22,465 nucleotides of DNA from an uncultured Eggerthellaceae bacterium (GTDB lineage: Bacteria > Actinomycetota > Coriobacteriia > Coriobacteriales > Eggerthellaceae): contig CAJUSL010000018.1 in NCBI GenBank assembly GCA_910589135.1, positions 5,406-27,870 on the forward strand, in the 5' to 3' direction. The notes under the pieces were generated by a model. The model made no database searches. It was given only the letters and a program-made list of their open reading frames with translations, and was not told where the DNA came from. The first letter of the stretch is position 1. Every line of letters starts with the position of its first letter. Positions 16,084-22,465 of this stretch are shown in pieces. The position numbers and the translations under genes were made by a program.

Positions 16084-16119
16084 GCCCGGGCTGCCGAAGC
16101 AGGCACCCGGGCCTCTTCT
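16084..16119 (+). terminator. Hairpin terminator after ftsZ
   Basis: GCCCGGG (16084-16090) pairs with CCCGGGC (16106-16112). An inner TGCC/GGCA pair follows after one bulged C, and the loop is GAAGCA. The hairpin is followed by CTCTTCT, a pyrimidine-rich but imperfect T tract. It lies about 30 nt past the ftsZ stop and before the yggS-type gene, so it probably gives partial or full termination. Confidence 0.55.
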
Positions 16120-16156
16120 GTATACGAAGCATCCGCGCAAGGACAAGGTGAACAGC

Positions 16157-16852
16157 ATGGGAATAGCCGCAAGGTACGAACAGGTGAGGCGCGAGGTCGA
16201 GCAGGCCTGCCTCGACGCCGGGCGCCCGGCCGACTCCGCCGTGCTCCTCGCCGTGTCCAAGACGGTGGGCACCGGCGGCGTCTCCGACGCCATCTCGGCC
16301 GGCGCCACCGACTTCGGCGAGAACCGCCCCGAGCAACTCATGGAAAAGCACGCCGTCTTCCCGGACGTCCGGTGGCATTTCATCGGCAACGTCCAGTCCC
16401 GCAGGATCCGCGACATCGTGCCGTGCGCCTACCTGATCCACTCGCTGCACGAGCTCAAGCACGCGCGCAAGATCGACGAGGAGGCAGCGAAGGCGGGCAA
16501 GGTGCAGAACGTCCTCATCGAGGTGAACGTCTCGGGCGAGGAGTCGAAGAGCGGCATCGCGCCCGAGGATGCGCCGTCGTTCCTGAAGGAGTGCCTGGCG
16601 CTGCAGAACCTGCGCGTGTGCGGGCTGATGACCATGGCGCCCCCGGGCGACCTGTCGGTGGCCGCCGAGTGCTTCGCCGGCCTGGCGGGCCTGCTCGACA
16701 GCCTGCGCGAGAGCGCGTTTTCCGACGACCCCGGGAAGCTGGAGGCGTTTTGCGAGCTGTCCATGGGCATGAGCGAGGACTGGCATGAGGCCGTGCAGGA
16801 GGGCTCGACCATGGTGCGCGTGGGCCGGGCGATATTCTCCGACGAATGGTAG
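16157..16852 (+). CDS. YggS-type pyridoxal phosphate homeostasis protein (PLPBP)
   Basis: This is a 231-residue single-domain PLP-binding TIM-barrel protein related to YggS/YlmE/PROSC. Members bind PLP and influence amino-acid and vitamin B6 balance; no enzyme activity is established. The PLP lysine is in LLAVSKT. DFGENRPEQL, WHFIGNVQSRR, IHSLHE and EVNVSGEESKSG follow, then GLMTMAP and LSMGMSEDWHEAV. MVRVGRAIF closes the barrel. ATG 16157 is preferred because AAGGTGA (16145-16151) is a strong ribosome site at correct spacing; an in-frame GTG at 16148 would add three residues. A location between ftsZ and sepF is the usual place in Gram-positive dcw clusters (ylmE). Confidence 0.93.
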   Translation: MGIAARYEQVRREVEQACLDAGRPADSAVLLAVSKTVGTGGVSDAISAGATDFGENRPEQLMEKHAVFPDVRWHFIGNVQSRRIRDIVPCAYLIHSLHELKHARKIDEEAAKAGKVQNVLIEVNVSGEESKSGIAPEDAPSFLKECLALQNLRVCGLMTMAPPGDLSVAAECFAGLAGLLDSLRESAFSDDPGKLEAFCELSMGMSEDWHEAVQEGSTMVRVGRAIFSDEW

Positions 16853-16907
16853 CGCGCCGCGAAGGCAGGAGGGGTGCGCGGCGCCCGAGCGCCTAGCCTT
16901 TTTAATC

Positions 16908-16913
16908 TATAAT
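16908..16913 (+). promoter_or_regulatory. Probable -10 box for the sepF operon
   Basis: A perfect TATAAT follows TTTTTAATC in the 92-nt gap before sepF, an AT-rich island in GC-rich surroundings. No good -35 hexamer is seen 16-18 bp upstream. Transcription would begin near 16920. The ribosome site AAGGGAG (16931-16937) follows. It could drive sepF-proC-yggT. Confidence 0.45.
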
Positions 16914-16944
16914 GTATGCAACCTCGAGAAAAGGGAGTGCACGC

Positions 16945-17718
16945 ATGGCAAACGGAAGCCTGTTCGGCGACATCAAATCCCGCTTCGGCATCGGCGGCCG
17001 CAACGACGGCGCGGATGCCTACGATGACGAATACGACGAGTATGGCGAGTACGACGAGTACAGCGAGTACAGCGACGACTACGAGGAAGACTACGACCCC
17101 TACATGGACCGCAACCCCGTGACCACCCGTGGGCGCGGCGAAAGCGGCCTTCCGCGCCTGGTGTCGATGGGCGACGCCCGCGAGAGTGCGCGCAGCAGCT
17201 TCTCCCACCGCGACGGCATCGGCAGCTCGCTCGGCTCCAGCAGGTCGTCTTCGGTGCGCTCCTACGGCCGCACCATGGTCGACTCGTCGCTGCCTCCGTC
17301 CATGACGGCCGAAGGCACCGCCGCGGCGTCCGCCGCCACCAACAGCAAGCGCGCCGAGGGGCTCGACTCGCTGTTCTCCGGCGGCTCGCGTTCCGCCTCG
17401 CGGGGCACGTCCGACCTCATCCGCAACTCCATGCAGCTCAGCATGCCCGGCATGCGCCAGCTGCAGGTCATCAAGCCCACGCGCTACGACGACGCCGAGT
17501 CGGTCACCAGCGTCCTGAAGGCCAACGACGTGGCCATCCTCTGCTTCGCCGACACCGACCGCGACCTGATGAAGCGCATCCTCGACTTCTCGTTCGGGGC
17601 CGCCAGCGCGCTCGACGCCAGCGTCGAGAGCATCGGGGGCGGCGTGTTCGCCATCTGTCGCAGCGTCGGGCTCGACGACAACGAGCGCAACGACCTCAAG
17701 AAGATGGGTATCGCCTAG
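16945..17718 (+). CDS. sepF: SepF, FtsZ membrane tether
   Basis: SepF binds the FtsZ tail and the membrane. It is the main Z-ring anchor in actinobacteria, which lack FtsA. The 257-residue protein begins with a probable amphipathic targeting segment, SLFGDIKSRFGI (5-16). Residues 21-55 form an acidic tyrosine-rich tract with Y about every third residue. A Ser/Gly-rich linker of about 100 residues follows. The conserved SepF domain (about 170-257) opens RQLQVIKPTRYDDAESV, and contains DFSFGAAS and GGGVFAICR. It is longer than typical SepF (about 150-210) because of the linker. AAGGGAG lies 7 nt before the ATG. proC begins 1 nt after the stop. Confidence 0.95.
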   Translation: MANGSLFGDIKSRFGIGGRNDGADAYDDEYDEYGEYDEYSEYSDDYEEDYDPYMDRNPVTTRGRGESGLPRLVSMGDARESARSSFSHRDGIGSSLGSSRSSSVRSYGRTMVDSSLPPSMTAEGTAAASAATNSKRAEGLDSLFSGGSRSASRGTSDLIRNSMQLSMPGMRQLQVIKPTRYDDAESVTSVLKANDVAILCFADTDRDLMKRILDFSFGAASALDASVESIGGGVFAICRSVGLDDNERNDLKKMGIA

Positions 17719-17719
17719 C

Positions 17720-18562
17720 ATGACCGAAGCGATGCGCATCGCGCTCGTCGGCTGCGGGAAGATGGGCGAGGCCGCGCTTGCCGGCTGGATATCCTCGTCG
17801 AAGGCGCCGGCCGACGCGCTGTCGCCGTCAAGCTTCGCGGTGGTTGCCCCGCGCGCCGAGCATCGCGAGGCCCTGTGCGACGCGTACGGCGTCGAGGCCG
17901 TCGCGCGCGTGGCCGACCTGGCTCAGCTCGGGCCGTTCGACATGATCGTGCTGGCGGTGAAGCCGCAGGTCATGCCCGACGTGCTCGACGAGGTCGCCGA
18001 CGCCTTCGGCGGCGCGCTGCCGCTGGTCGTCACCATCGCCGCCGGCATCCCTGCCGCGCGGTACGAAAGCGCGCTCGGGGACGCGGCCCACGTGGTGCGC
18101 GTCATGCCGAACATGCCCCTGCAGGTGGGAATGGGCGCCACCGTCGTCGCCGCGGGCGCCCGCGCAAGCCAGGACGAGGTGGGCCTCGTGAACGACCTGT
18201 TCGATGCGCTGGGCACGTCGCACGTGGTTCCCGAATGCCAGATCGACGCGGTTGGAGCCATCAGCGGAAGCGGCCCGGCGTACGTCGCCTACATGGTGGA
18301 GGCCCTGCGCGACGCCGGCGCCGCCGCCGGGATCGACGCGCAGCTTGCCGAAAGCCTCGCGCTCGAAACCGTCGGCGGAACGTACGCGGCCATGAAGGAG
18401 AAGGGCGCCACGCCCGAGGAGATGCGCATCTCGGTGTGCTCGCCGAAGGGCACCACGTTGGCCGCCCTGGCCGCCATGGACGAGGCGGGCTTCAAGCCGC
18501 TGTTCGCTTCCGGCGTGAACGCCGCCATCCGTCGTTCCGAAGAATTGGGAGGAAACGCCTAG
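17720..18562 (+). CDS. proC: Pyrroline-5-carboxylate reductase ProC
   Basis: ProC catalyses the last step of proline synthesis, NAD(P)H-dependent reduction of 1-pyrroline-5-carboxylate. The 280 residues start with the Rossmann loop RIALVGCGKMGEA. LAVKPQ and RVMPNMP are the cofactor-domain motifs. The dimerisation domain carries AISGSGPAYV and the C-terminal CSPKGTT signature. It sits between sepF and yggT, and such a proC-yggT association is common in bacteria. The start follows the sepF stop by one nucleotide and the stop abuts the yggT ATG, so expression is probably coupled. Confidence 0.96.
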   Translation: MTEAMRIALVGCGKMGEAALAGWISSSKAPADALSPSSFAVVAPRAEHREALCDAYGVEAVARVADLAQLGPFDMIVLAVKPQVMPDVLDEVADAFGGALPLVVTIAAGIPAARYESALGDAAHVVRVMPNMPLQVGMGATVVAAGARASQDEVGLVNDLFDALGTSHVVPECQIDAVGAISGSGPAYVAYMVEALRDAGAAAGIDAQLAESLALETVGGTYAAMKEKGATPEEMRISVCSPKGTTLAALAAMDEAGFKPLFASGVNAAIRRSEELGGNA

Positions 18563-18823
18563 ATGTCGATGTTTCTTGGAATAATCGTCCGTCTTGTGGA
18601 CGTGTACACGCTGCTCATCTTCGTCTACGTGCTCATGACGTGGATTCCCAACAAGAGGGGCCTGCTCGCAGACATCGACAACGTGCTTGCCAAGCTGTGC
18701 GACCCCTACCTCGACCTCTTCAAGCGGTTCATCCCTCCCATCGGCGGCATGGTGGACGTTTCCCCGATCGTCGCGATAGTCGCATTGCAGCTACTTGTAA
18801 GGCTGCTGTATATCATTTTCTGA
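18563..18823 (+). CDS. YggT/YlmG family membrane protein
   Basis: A small 86-residue protein with two hydrophobic helices, about 4-26 and 65-86. They are separated by a polar loop with WIPNKRG and a conserved-looking CDPYLDLFKRFIPPIGGMVD. This is the typical YggT pattern (DPYLxxFRxxIPPxGxxDxSP). Homologues (YlmG) are associated with division and with membrane or nucleoid organisation, but the biochemical role is unsettled. The ATG directly follows the proC TAG. A 55-nt gap to divIVA holds no promoter I can call with confidence. Confidence 0.9.
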   Translation: MSMFLGIIVRLVDVYTLLIFVYVLMTWIPNKRGLLADIDNVLAKLCDPYLDLFKRFIPPIGGMVDVSPIVAIVALQLLVRLLYIIF

Positions 18824-18878
18824 TAAAGTGTAAGGGCGAATCTGCTACGCTCGGAACCTATTCGAAGGGACTTGAAAG

Positions 18879-19676
18879 ATGGCCATCACCTCGCAAGATA
18901 TCCATAATCAGAGCTTCGCCATTGATCGCAAGGGCTACGACGTCGACGAAGTGGACGTGTTTCTGGAGCATGTGGCAGACGAGATCGATTTCCTGAACGA
19001 CCAGATCGCGCAGCTGCAAAACGAGCTGATGCAGGCCCGCGAGGCCGCCGAGCAGACCGCCGGCGAAACCGCGGCCATCGCGTCCGACACCACCGACATC
19101 GACATCTCCGAGATTTCCGACGGCGAGATGGCCGGGCTCCTTGCCGAGAAGGACGCCATCATCAAGGGCCTCGAGGAGCAGCTTGCCGACAAGCAGGCCA
19201 ACGACAACGCCATTTCCCAGGCGCTCATCATCGCCCAGCGTTCGGCGGACGAGATCATCGTCAAGGCCAACGCCCAGGCTTCCGAGACGATGCAGGACGC
19301 CCGCGAGGAGGCCGACCGCATCATCAACCGCGCGAACGCCGACAAGCAGGGCGTGGTCGACGACATCCACAAGCTGGAAGACGACCGCGAAGAGACCCGC
19401 GAAGGGTACGCCGACCTGCTGCGCGACTTCATCGAGGACGCGTCCCGCAAGCTCAACGAGCTCGGCTACGACGACGACATCGACTCCATTCCGGGAATCG
19501 GCCGCGACGCCGGCCAGGTCGACGTCGTCTACGACGAGGCCGCTGCGGTGAACTACATCCCGGCCGAGGCGGCCGAGCAGGTCACGGCGGCTCCCGTCGC
19601 ACCGCTGGCCCCCGGCATCGAGAAGGACCTTTCGGGCTTCGGCGACGTCGAGGACGACTTCGAGGACGTCGACTAG
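18879..19676 (+). CDS. divIVA: DivIVA-domain protein (Wag31-like polar/septal scaffold)
   Basis: This coiled-coil membrane-curvature protein places division or polar growth machinery. The 265 residues start with the DivIVA signature DIHNQSFAIDRKGYDVDEVD, followed by FLEHV. Long charged coiled coils run from about 35 to 70 and from 85 to 190. The C-terminal tail is acidic and alanine/proline-rich. The membrane-inserting pair F17-R18 of the B. subtilis protein aligns here with R17-K18, so membrane attachment must differ in detail. GAAGGGA upstream serves as ribosome site. It is followed by a strong terminator and is convergent with rnpB. It ends the division block. Confidence 0.94.
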   Translation: MAITSQDIHNQSFAIDRKGYDVDEVDVFLEHVADEIDFLNDQIAQLQNELMQAREAAEQTAGETAAIASDTTDIDISEISDGEMAGLLAEKDAIIKGLEEQLADKQANDNAISQALIIAQRSADEIIVKANAQASETMQDAREEADRIINRANADKQGVVDDIHKLEDDREETREGYADLLRDFIEDASRKLNELGYDDDIDSIPGIGRDAGQVDVVYDEAAAVNYIPAEAAEQVTAAPVAPLAPGIEKDLSGFGDVEDDFEDVD

Positions 19677-19703
19677 CCAATCGAAGAACATCGCACCAAG
19701 AGG

Positions 19704-19727
19704 GAGGTCGCTTCGGCGGCCTCTTTT
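19704..19727 (+). terminator. Intrinsic terminator after divIVA
   Basis: GAGGTCGC (19704-19711) and GCGGCCTC (19716-19723) form an 8-bp stem with one U-G pair and a TTCG tetraloop. TTTT follows. It lies 28 nt after the divIVA stop and should end the division transcript before it runs into the convergent rnpB gene. Read on the minus strand it is weaker but may also help stop the rnpB transcript. Confidence 0.85.
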
Positions 19728-19762
19728 GATATGGGCTGGTTCCGTGGGCGAGGTGGTGCAAC

Positions 19763-20241
19763 AGGTGAAGCGGGCCTGTAAGCCGGGTTCTGTCGAGGAC
19801 GGCCATTTATCTCGAACCGCAGTCGCCTGCGGCCTCTAGCGCGCAACCCGGACGCACGGCAGGGCGGCCGTGTGGCGTCCCTATTTGCGTTTGCTCCAGA
19901 TGGGGTTTGCCAAGCTGCGCCGTTGCCGACGCACTGGTGCGCTCTTACCGCACCGTTTCAGCTTTTCGCTTGCCTGGGGCGCATTGGACGGGCATCTGTG
20001 TGCTCGGGACTCGCTTACGGCGCATGTAGGCCGCGCGCTCGTCCCTTGCACGCATCTGCTCCGCCCAGTGCGCCCCATGCGGCGCGAAACCGCATGGCAA
20101 GTACGAGTCTTCTTTTCTGTGGCACTTTCCATCGGGTTGCCCCGTCCAGCCGTTAGCTGGCATCTTGCCCTGAGGAGCCCGGACTTTCCTCGCATGGGCC
20201 GTGCAAGCACGTGCCTCATGCGCGGCCGTCCGGCCCGCTTC
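19763..20241 (-). ncRNA. rnpB: RNase P RNA, bacterial type A
   Basis: This is the catalytic RNA that trims the 5' leader of pre-tRNAs, and it is read on the minus strand. The 5' end GAAGCGGGCC (20241-20232) pairs perfectly with GGCCCGCTTC (19776-19767) to form P1. Universal segments are present in order: GAGGAAAGTCCGGGCTCC, GGCAACCCGATGGAAAGTGC, CACAGAAAAGA, and GGTAAGAGCGCACC. CATCTGGAGCAAACGCAAAT, AAATAGGGA and the 3' block CAGAACCCGGCTTACAGG follow. The two P4 strands are evident. Length is about 479 nt, on the long side for type A; the extra length appears in the variable arms in the middle of the molecule. Ends are set by P1 and the E. coli-like 3' ACCU, so they may be off by a few bases. 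Confidence 0.95.
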
Positions 20242-20249
20242 GTCGTGGT

Positions 20250-20258
20250 ATTCTAGCA
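20250..20258 (-). promoter_or_regulatory. Extended -10 promoter of rnpB
   Basis: On the minus strand TGCTAGAAT is an extended -10 element (TGn plus TAGAAT) placed 8 nt before the predicted rnpB 5' end at 20241. No strong -35 is visible at 17 bp, which extended -10 promoters tolerate. It lies in the 51-nt gap shared with the divergent thiN gene. Confidence 0.6.
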
Positions 20259-20292
20259 AACAATACAGCGGTCCACGTCGAGAAGGGGATGC

Positions 20293-20922
20293 ATGTCCAA
20301 GGTGTGCGCGCTCGTCGGCGCAGGCGATTTCAACGCGGAGCGGTTCGGGGAACTGCACGGCGCCGGCGCCTTCGACTACGTCGTGGCGGTCGACGGCGGC
20401 TATGCCGCCCTCGAGGCCATCGGCGTGGTGCCCGACATGGCGCTGGGCGACTTCGACTCGCTGGGTTTCGTCCCCAAGGGGGTCCGCGTCTCGCGCTTTC
20501 CGGCCCGCAAGGACAAAAGCGACATGGAGCTCGCCTTCGAGCGCGTGCGCTCGCGCCGCTTCGGCACGGCGTACGTGTTCGGCGCGCTGGGCGGCCGCCT
20601 CGACCACACCCTTGCGAACATCCAGGTGGGTGCGCGGTTCAGCGAGCTGGGGCTTTCCGTGTTCATGGTGGGGCGATCCGAGCTGCTGGCCTTCGTGACG
20701 GGCCCCGACGCGTTCGAGGCCGAGGCGCGAGAGTCGGGCACCGTGTCCGTGTTCGCGCTGAGCGACGCCTGCGAGGGCGTCTTCGAGCGCGGCATGGCGT
20801 GGGACCTCGACGACGTCACGCTCACGAACCGCACGTCGCAGGGGCTTTCGAACGAGCTGACCGGCGAGCCGGTCATGATCGGTGTCGAATCGGGCACCAT
20901 AGTGGTATTCTTTCCGTTGTAG
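20293..20922 (+). CDS. thiN: Thiamine pyrophosphokinase (thiamine diphosphokinase)
   Basis: This enzyme transfers pyrophosphate from ATP to thiamine, giving thiamine diphosphate directly; it is mainly used for salvaged thiamine. The 209-residue protein has the family motifs in order: AVDGGYAAL (32-40), GDFDS (52-56), KDKSDMELAF (73-82) and GALGGRLDHTLANI (97-110). NRTSQGLSNE follows in the C-terminal thiamine-binding beta domain. AAGGGG precedes the ATG. It is divergent from rnpB with a 51-nt shared gap. No TPP riboswitch is recognisable upstream. A thiE-like gene follows after 70 nt. Confidence 0.93.
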   Translation: MSKVCALVGAGDFNAERFGELHGAGAFDYVVAVDGGYAALEAIGVVPDMALGDFDSLGFVPKGVRVSRFPARKDKSDMELAFERVRSRRFGTAYVFGALGGRLDHTLANIQVGARFSELGLSVFMVGRSELLAFVTGPDAFEAEARESGTVSVFALSDACEGVFERGMAWDLDDVTLTNRTSQGLSNELTGEPVMIGVESGTIVVFFPL

Positions 20923-20992
20923 GCCAAGGGCATGCGGTCCCTACGGCCGCGCTGCCGCACCAGGCGATGCGTTCACGAACGGAGTGGTCGGA

Positions 20993-21682
20993 ATGGGTCT
21001 GATACGCAAGGTGTACCGGGAGTTCTCCAACGCAGACATCTACAACGCCTGCAGGCTCTACCTCGGCACCGACACGGCGTGGCTCGACGGCCGCACATTG
21101 CACTCGTGCGTTGCCGAGGCCATCGTCGGAGGCGTGTCGTTCGTGCAGCTGCGCACGCGCAACCTTTCCACGCTGGACGCCATCCGCAAGGCGCGGGCGC
21201 TCATCCCGGTGTGCCGGGTGGCCAACGTGCCGCTCGTGATCGGGAACGACCTGGACGCGGCAAAGGCGGCAGGCGTCGACGGCGTGCACATCGACCGCGC
21301 AGGCGTGTCGTGCGCGGAGGTCAGGCGCGAGCTGGGGCGCGACGCAATCGTCGGCGTTTCGGTGCAAACGCCCGGGCAGGCCCGCGAGGCCGAGGATTCG
21401 GGCGCGTCGTACCTGATATGCGGGCCGTTGTTCGCCGGGCGCGAGGATGCGCCCGAGAAGACGGTCCCGCTCGGCGTGGTGCGCGACGTCGTCGGCGAGG
21501 TGGACATACCGGTCGTCGGCATGGGCGGGGTCAATGCCGCAAACGTGCCCGAGCTTTCCGGCCTGGGTCTTTCGGGCGTGGCTTCGGTTTCCGCCGTGCT
21601 TGCGGCGCCTGACGTCGAGACGGCGGCACGCGGCCTCGTGCGCGAGGTGGATGCATACATACGAAGCGAGAGGATTATCTAA
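20993..21682 (+). CDS. Thiamine phosphate synthase family protein (ThiE/TenI-like)
   Basis: This is a 229-residue TIM-barrel protein of the ThiE/TenI family. ThiE joins the pyrimidine and thiazole units to thiamine phosphate. Recognisable blocks are FVQLRTRN (usually VQLREK), IGNDLDAAKAAGVDGVHI (usually INDRxDxAxxxGADGVHxGQ), VGVSVQT, CGPLF, and PVVGMGGVNAANV. The first metal-binding Asp (N85-D86) is kept. The second, expected in the 'GQED' segment, is absent: the sequence is D101-R-A-G104. The REK lysine is arginine. It may be a diverged ThiE or a related isomerase-like protein. ATG 20993 follows GGAG; an in-frame GTG at 20984 is an alternative. The gene is next to thiN, which supports a thiamine role. 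Confidence 0.8.
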   Translation: MGLIRKVYREFSNADIYNACRLYLGTDTAWLDGRTLHSCVAEAIVGGVSFVQLRTRNLSTLDAIRKARALIPVCRVANVPLVIGNDLDAAKAAGVDGVHIDRAGVSCAEVRRELGRDAIVGVSVQTPGQAREAEDSGASYLICGPLFAGREDAPEKTVPLGVVRDVVGEVDIPVVGMGGVNAANVPELSGLGLSGVASVSAVLAAPDVETAARGLVREVDAYIRSERII

Positions 21683-22282
21683 ATGGTTGAATACATCCAC
21701 AACGACGACATGGACGCCGGTCTGGCCGGCGTGAAGCCTTCCGATTGCGCGCTTCTGGTGATCGACGCGCTGGGCAAGGTCGAGGGCACTCCCTTGGAAG
21801 ACGTGCTGCTTGCGCCGACGAACAACATCGCGCGGCTTTGCCGGGCGGCGCGCGAGAAGGGCATACCGGTCGTGTTCGCCAACGACGCGCACTTCGAGGG
21901 CATCGACCACGAGCTTGATCTGTGGGGCCGCCACGGCATTGCGGGAACCCCCGAGGCGCAGCCTTCGCCTCAGCTTGAGCTGCAGGACGGCGACTACGTC
22001 GTCGACAAGCCGAAATACTCGGCATTCTTCCAGACGCGCCTGCGGTCGCTTCTGGGCGACCTTGGGGCGAGAACGCTGGTCATGTGCGGGTTCGACACCA
22101 ACATCTGCGTGAAGCACACGGCGGCGGACGCCTACTTCAACCGGTTCGACATCGTCCTGGTGGACGATGCGACGGGCACGTTCTTGATCGGCGACCAGCG
22201 CGAGGGCCTGGAATACATGCAGAAGTGCTACGCGGCGCGCCTGGCGAGCACCGACGAGGTCGTGCGGCTGTTCGAATCGTAG
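21683..22282 (+). CDS. Isochorismatase-family cysteine hydrolase, nicotinamidase-like
   Basis: A 199-residue cytoplasmic alpha/beta hydrolase of the isochorismatase/nicotinamidase superfamily. The catalytic triad is D28 (VIDAL), K109 (VDKPKYSAFF) and C142 (GFDTNICVKHTA). A metal site like that of nicotinamidases is plausible from D68-A-H70 and H84 in GRHGIAGT. Substrate cannot be told from sequence: nicotinamide is a candidate, other amides or ureido compounds are possible. The ATG directly follows the thiE-like TAA stop, so the two are very likely co-translated. The family's usual aspartate-phenylalanine segment near the first Asp is not conserved. Confidence 0.88.
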   Translation: MVEYIHNDDMDAGLAGVKPSDCALLVIDALGKVEGTPLEDVLLAPTNNIARLCRAAREKGIPVVFANDAHFEGIDHELDLWGRHGIAGTPEAQPSPQLELQDGDYVVDKPKYSAFFQTRLRSLLGDLGARTLVMCGFDTNICVKHTAADAYFNRFDIVLVDDATGTFLIGDQREGLEYMQKCYAARLASTDEVVRLFES

Positions 22283-22304
22283 CGGGCAGGGCGCGGGGCC
22301 GTTC

Positions 22305-22325
22305 GGCGGCTTGCTGGTGGCCGCC
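22305..22325 (+). terminator. Weak GC hairpin after the hydrolase gene
   Basis: GGCGGC (22305-22310) pairs with GCCGCC (22320-22325) over a 9-nt loop, 22 nt past the stop codon. No T tract follows, so it is a weak or factor-dependent terminator candidate. The rest of the 128-nt gap (22283-22410) holds only the tRNA promoter. Confidence 0.35.
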
Positions 22326-22347
22326 TGCAATCCCGGCGTTTGCCATC

Positions 22348-22376
22348 TTGACGCGCGCGGATACAACCCGTAACAT
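22348..22376 (+). promoter_or_regulatory. Sigma70-type promoter of the tRNA gene
   Basis: TTGACG (22348-22353) and TAACAT (22371-22376) are separated by 17 bp, close to consensus. Transcription should start near 22383, about 28 nt before the tRNA 5' end, giving a short leader for RNase P to remove. Confidence 0.7.
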
Positions 22377-22410
22377 ATCTACTTGCGCTTTTGCTAGCGC
22401 GGAATGCCAC

Positions 22411-22465
22411 TGGGGTGTCGTCTAATGGCAGGACAGCGGTTTCTGGTGCCGTATGTGAGGGTTCG
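22411..22465 (+). tRNA. tRNA-Gln (anticodon CUG), truncated by window end
   Basis: The sequence TGGGGTG starts the acceptor stem, the typical 5' end of bacterial tRNA-Gln. The D arm is GTC-TAATGGCAG-GAC. The anticodon stem is GCGGT/GCCGT, with G-U pairs at both ends, around loop TTCTGGT, giving anticodon CTG (22443-22445) that reads CAG. The T arm begins with GAGGGTTCG, and the window ends there. The 3' part of the T arm and acceptor stem are outside. Confidence 0.92.

Noticed and set aside
15670..16788. Continuation of the first ftsZ frame to a 619-residue protein
   Set aside because: After N247 the translation becomes Arg/His/Gly-rich without similarity to FtsZ, while the +1 frame gives perfect FtsZ. 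It overlaps the yggS-type gene out of frame.
17028..17098. Tandem GA(G/C)TAC-like units in sepF as a phase-variable repeat
   Set aside because: The units are imperfect with changing codons and keep the frame; they encode the Tyr-acid tract and do not form a pure slippage-prone repeat.
19870..20256. Open frames across the rnpB region
   Set aside because: The interval is explained fully by RNase P RNA on the minus strand, with all conserved segments.
20923..20992. Possible TPP riboswitch before the thiE-like gene, or before thiN
   Set aside because: The conserved CUGAGA and ACCUGAUCUGGAUAAUGCCAGCG-type segments are absent in both gaps.
20873..22366. A 497-residue minus-strand open frame opposite the thiE-like gene and the hydrolase
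   Set aside because: No domain is seen and its composition is Arg/His/Val-rich, as expected of a shadow frame.
1..22465. Search for mobile elements, CRISPR arrays, phage or toxin-antitoxin genes
   Set aside because: No transposase, integrase, regular spaced repeats or short paired toxin-like genes are visible; nearly all DNA is taken by recognised core genes.

Overview
The window is a GC-rich bacterial chromosome segment with strong G/C preference at third codon positions. It carries a nearly complete division and cell wall (dcw) cluster, followed by a short metabolic block. Several traits point to a high-GC actinobacterial lineage: no ftsA between ftsQ and ftsZ, SepF and DivIVA present, and a meso-diaminopimelate-type MurE. 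My best guess is Coriobacteriia/Eggerthellales. That taxon is inferred from gene order and protein style, not from a marker gene.

Region 1 (1-14630) is one co-directional run: 3' end of mraZ, rsmH, ftsL, pbpB/ftsI, murE, murF, mraY, murD, ftsW, murG, murC, murB, ftsQ. Most genes abut or overlap, so a single long transcript is likely. The products make UDP-MurNAc-pentapeptide (MurB-F), lipid I and II (MraY, MurG), and the septal glycosyltransferase/transpeptidase pair (FtsW with the class B PBP) with its FtsL/FtsQ partners.

Region 2 (14631-19727) starts with a regulatory gap holding an inverted repeat and a good sigma70-type promoter. Then come ftsZ, a PLP-homeostasis protein (YggS type), sepF, proC, yggT and divIVA, ending in a strong terminator. 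As given, ftsZ is frameshifted: about 11 nt are missing at the conserved 'SPLLE' segment, so two frames must be joined to obtain a full FtsZ.

Region 3 (19763-22465) holds rnpB (RNase P RNA) on the minus strand, convergent with divIVA. Divergent from it run thiN (thiamine pyrophosphokinase), a diverged thiE-like gene and a nicotinamidase-like cysteine hydrolase. The window ends inside a tRNA-Gln(CUG) gene that has its own good promoter.

I see no mobile element, CRISPR array, phage gene or obvious new multi-gene system. The observations most worth checking are the ftsZ frameshift, the KTS (instead of KTG) motif in the division PBP, the paired palindromes upstream of ftsZ, and the altered active site of the ThiE homologue.
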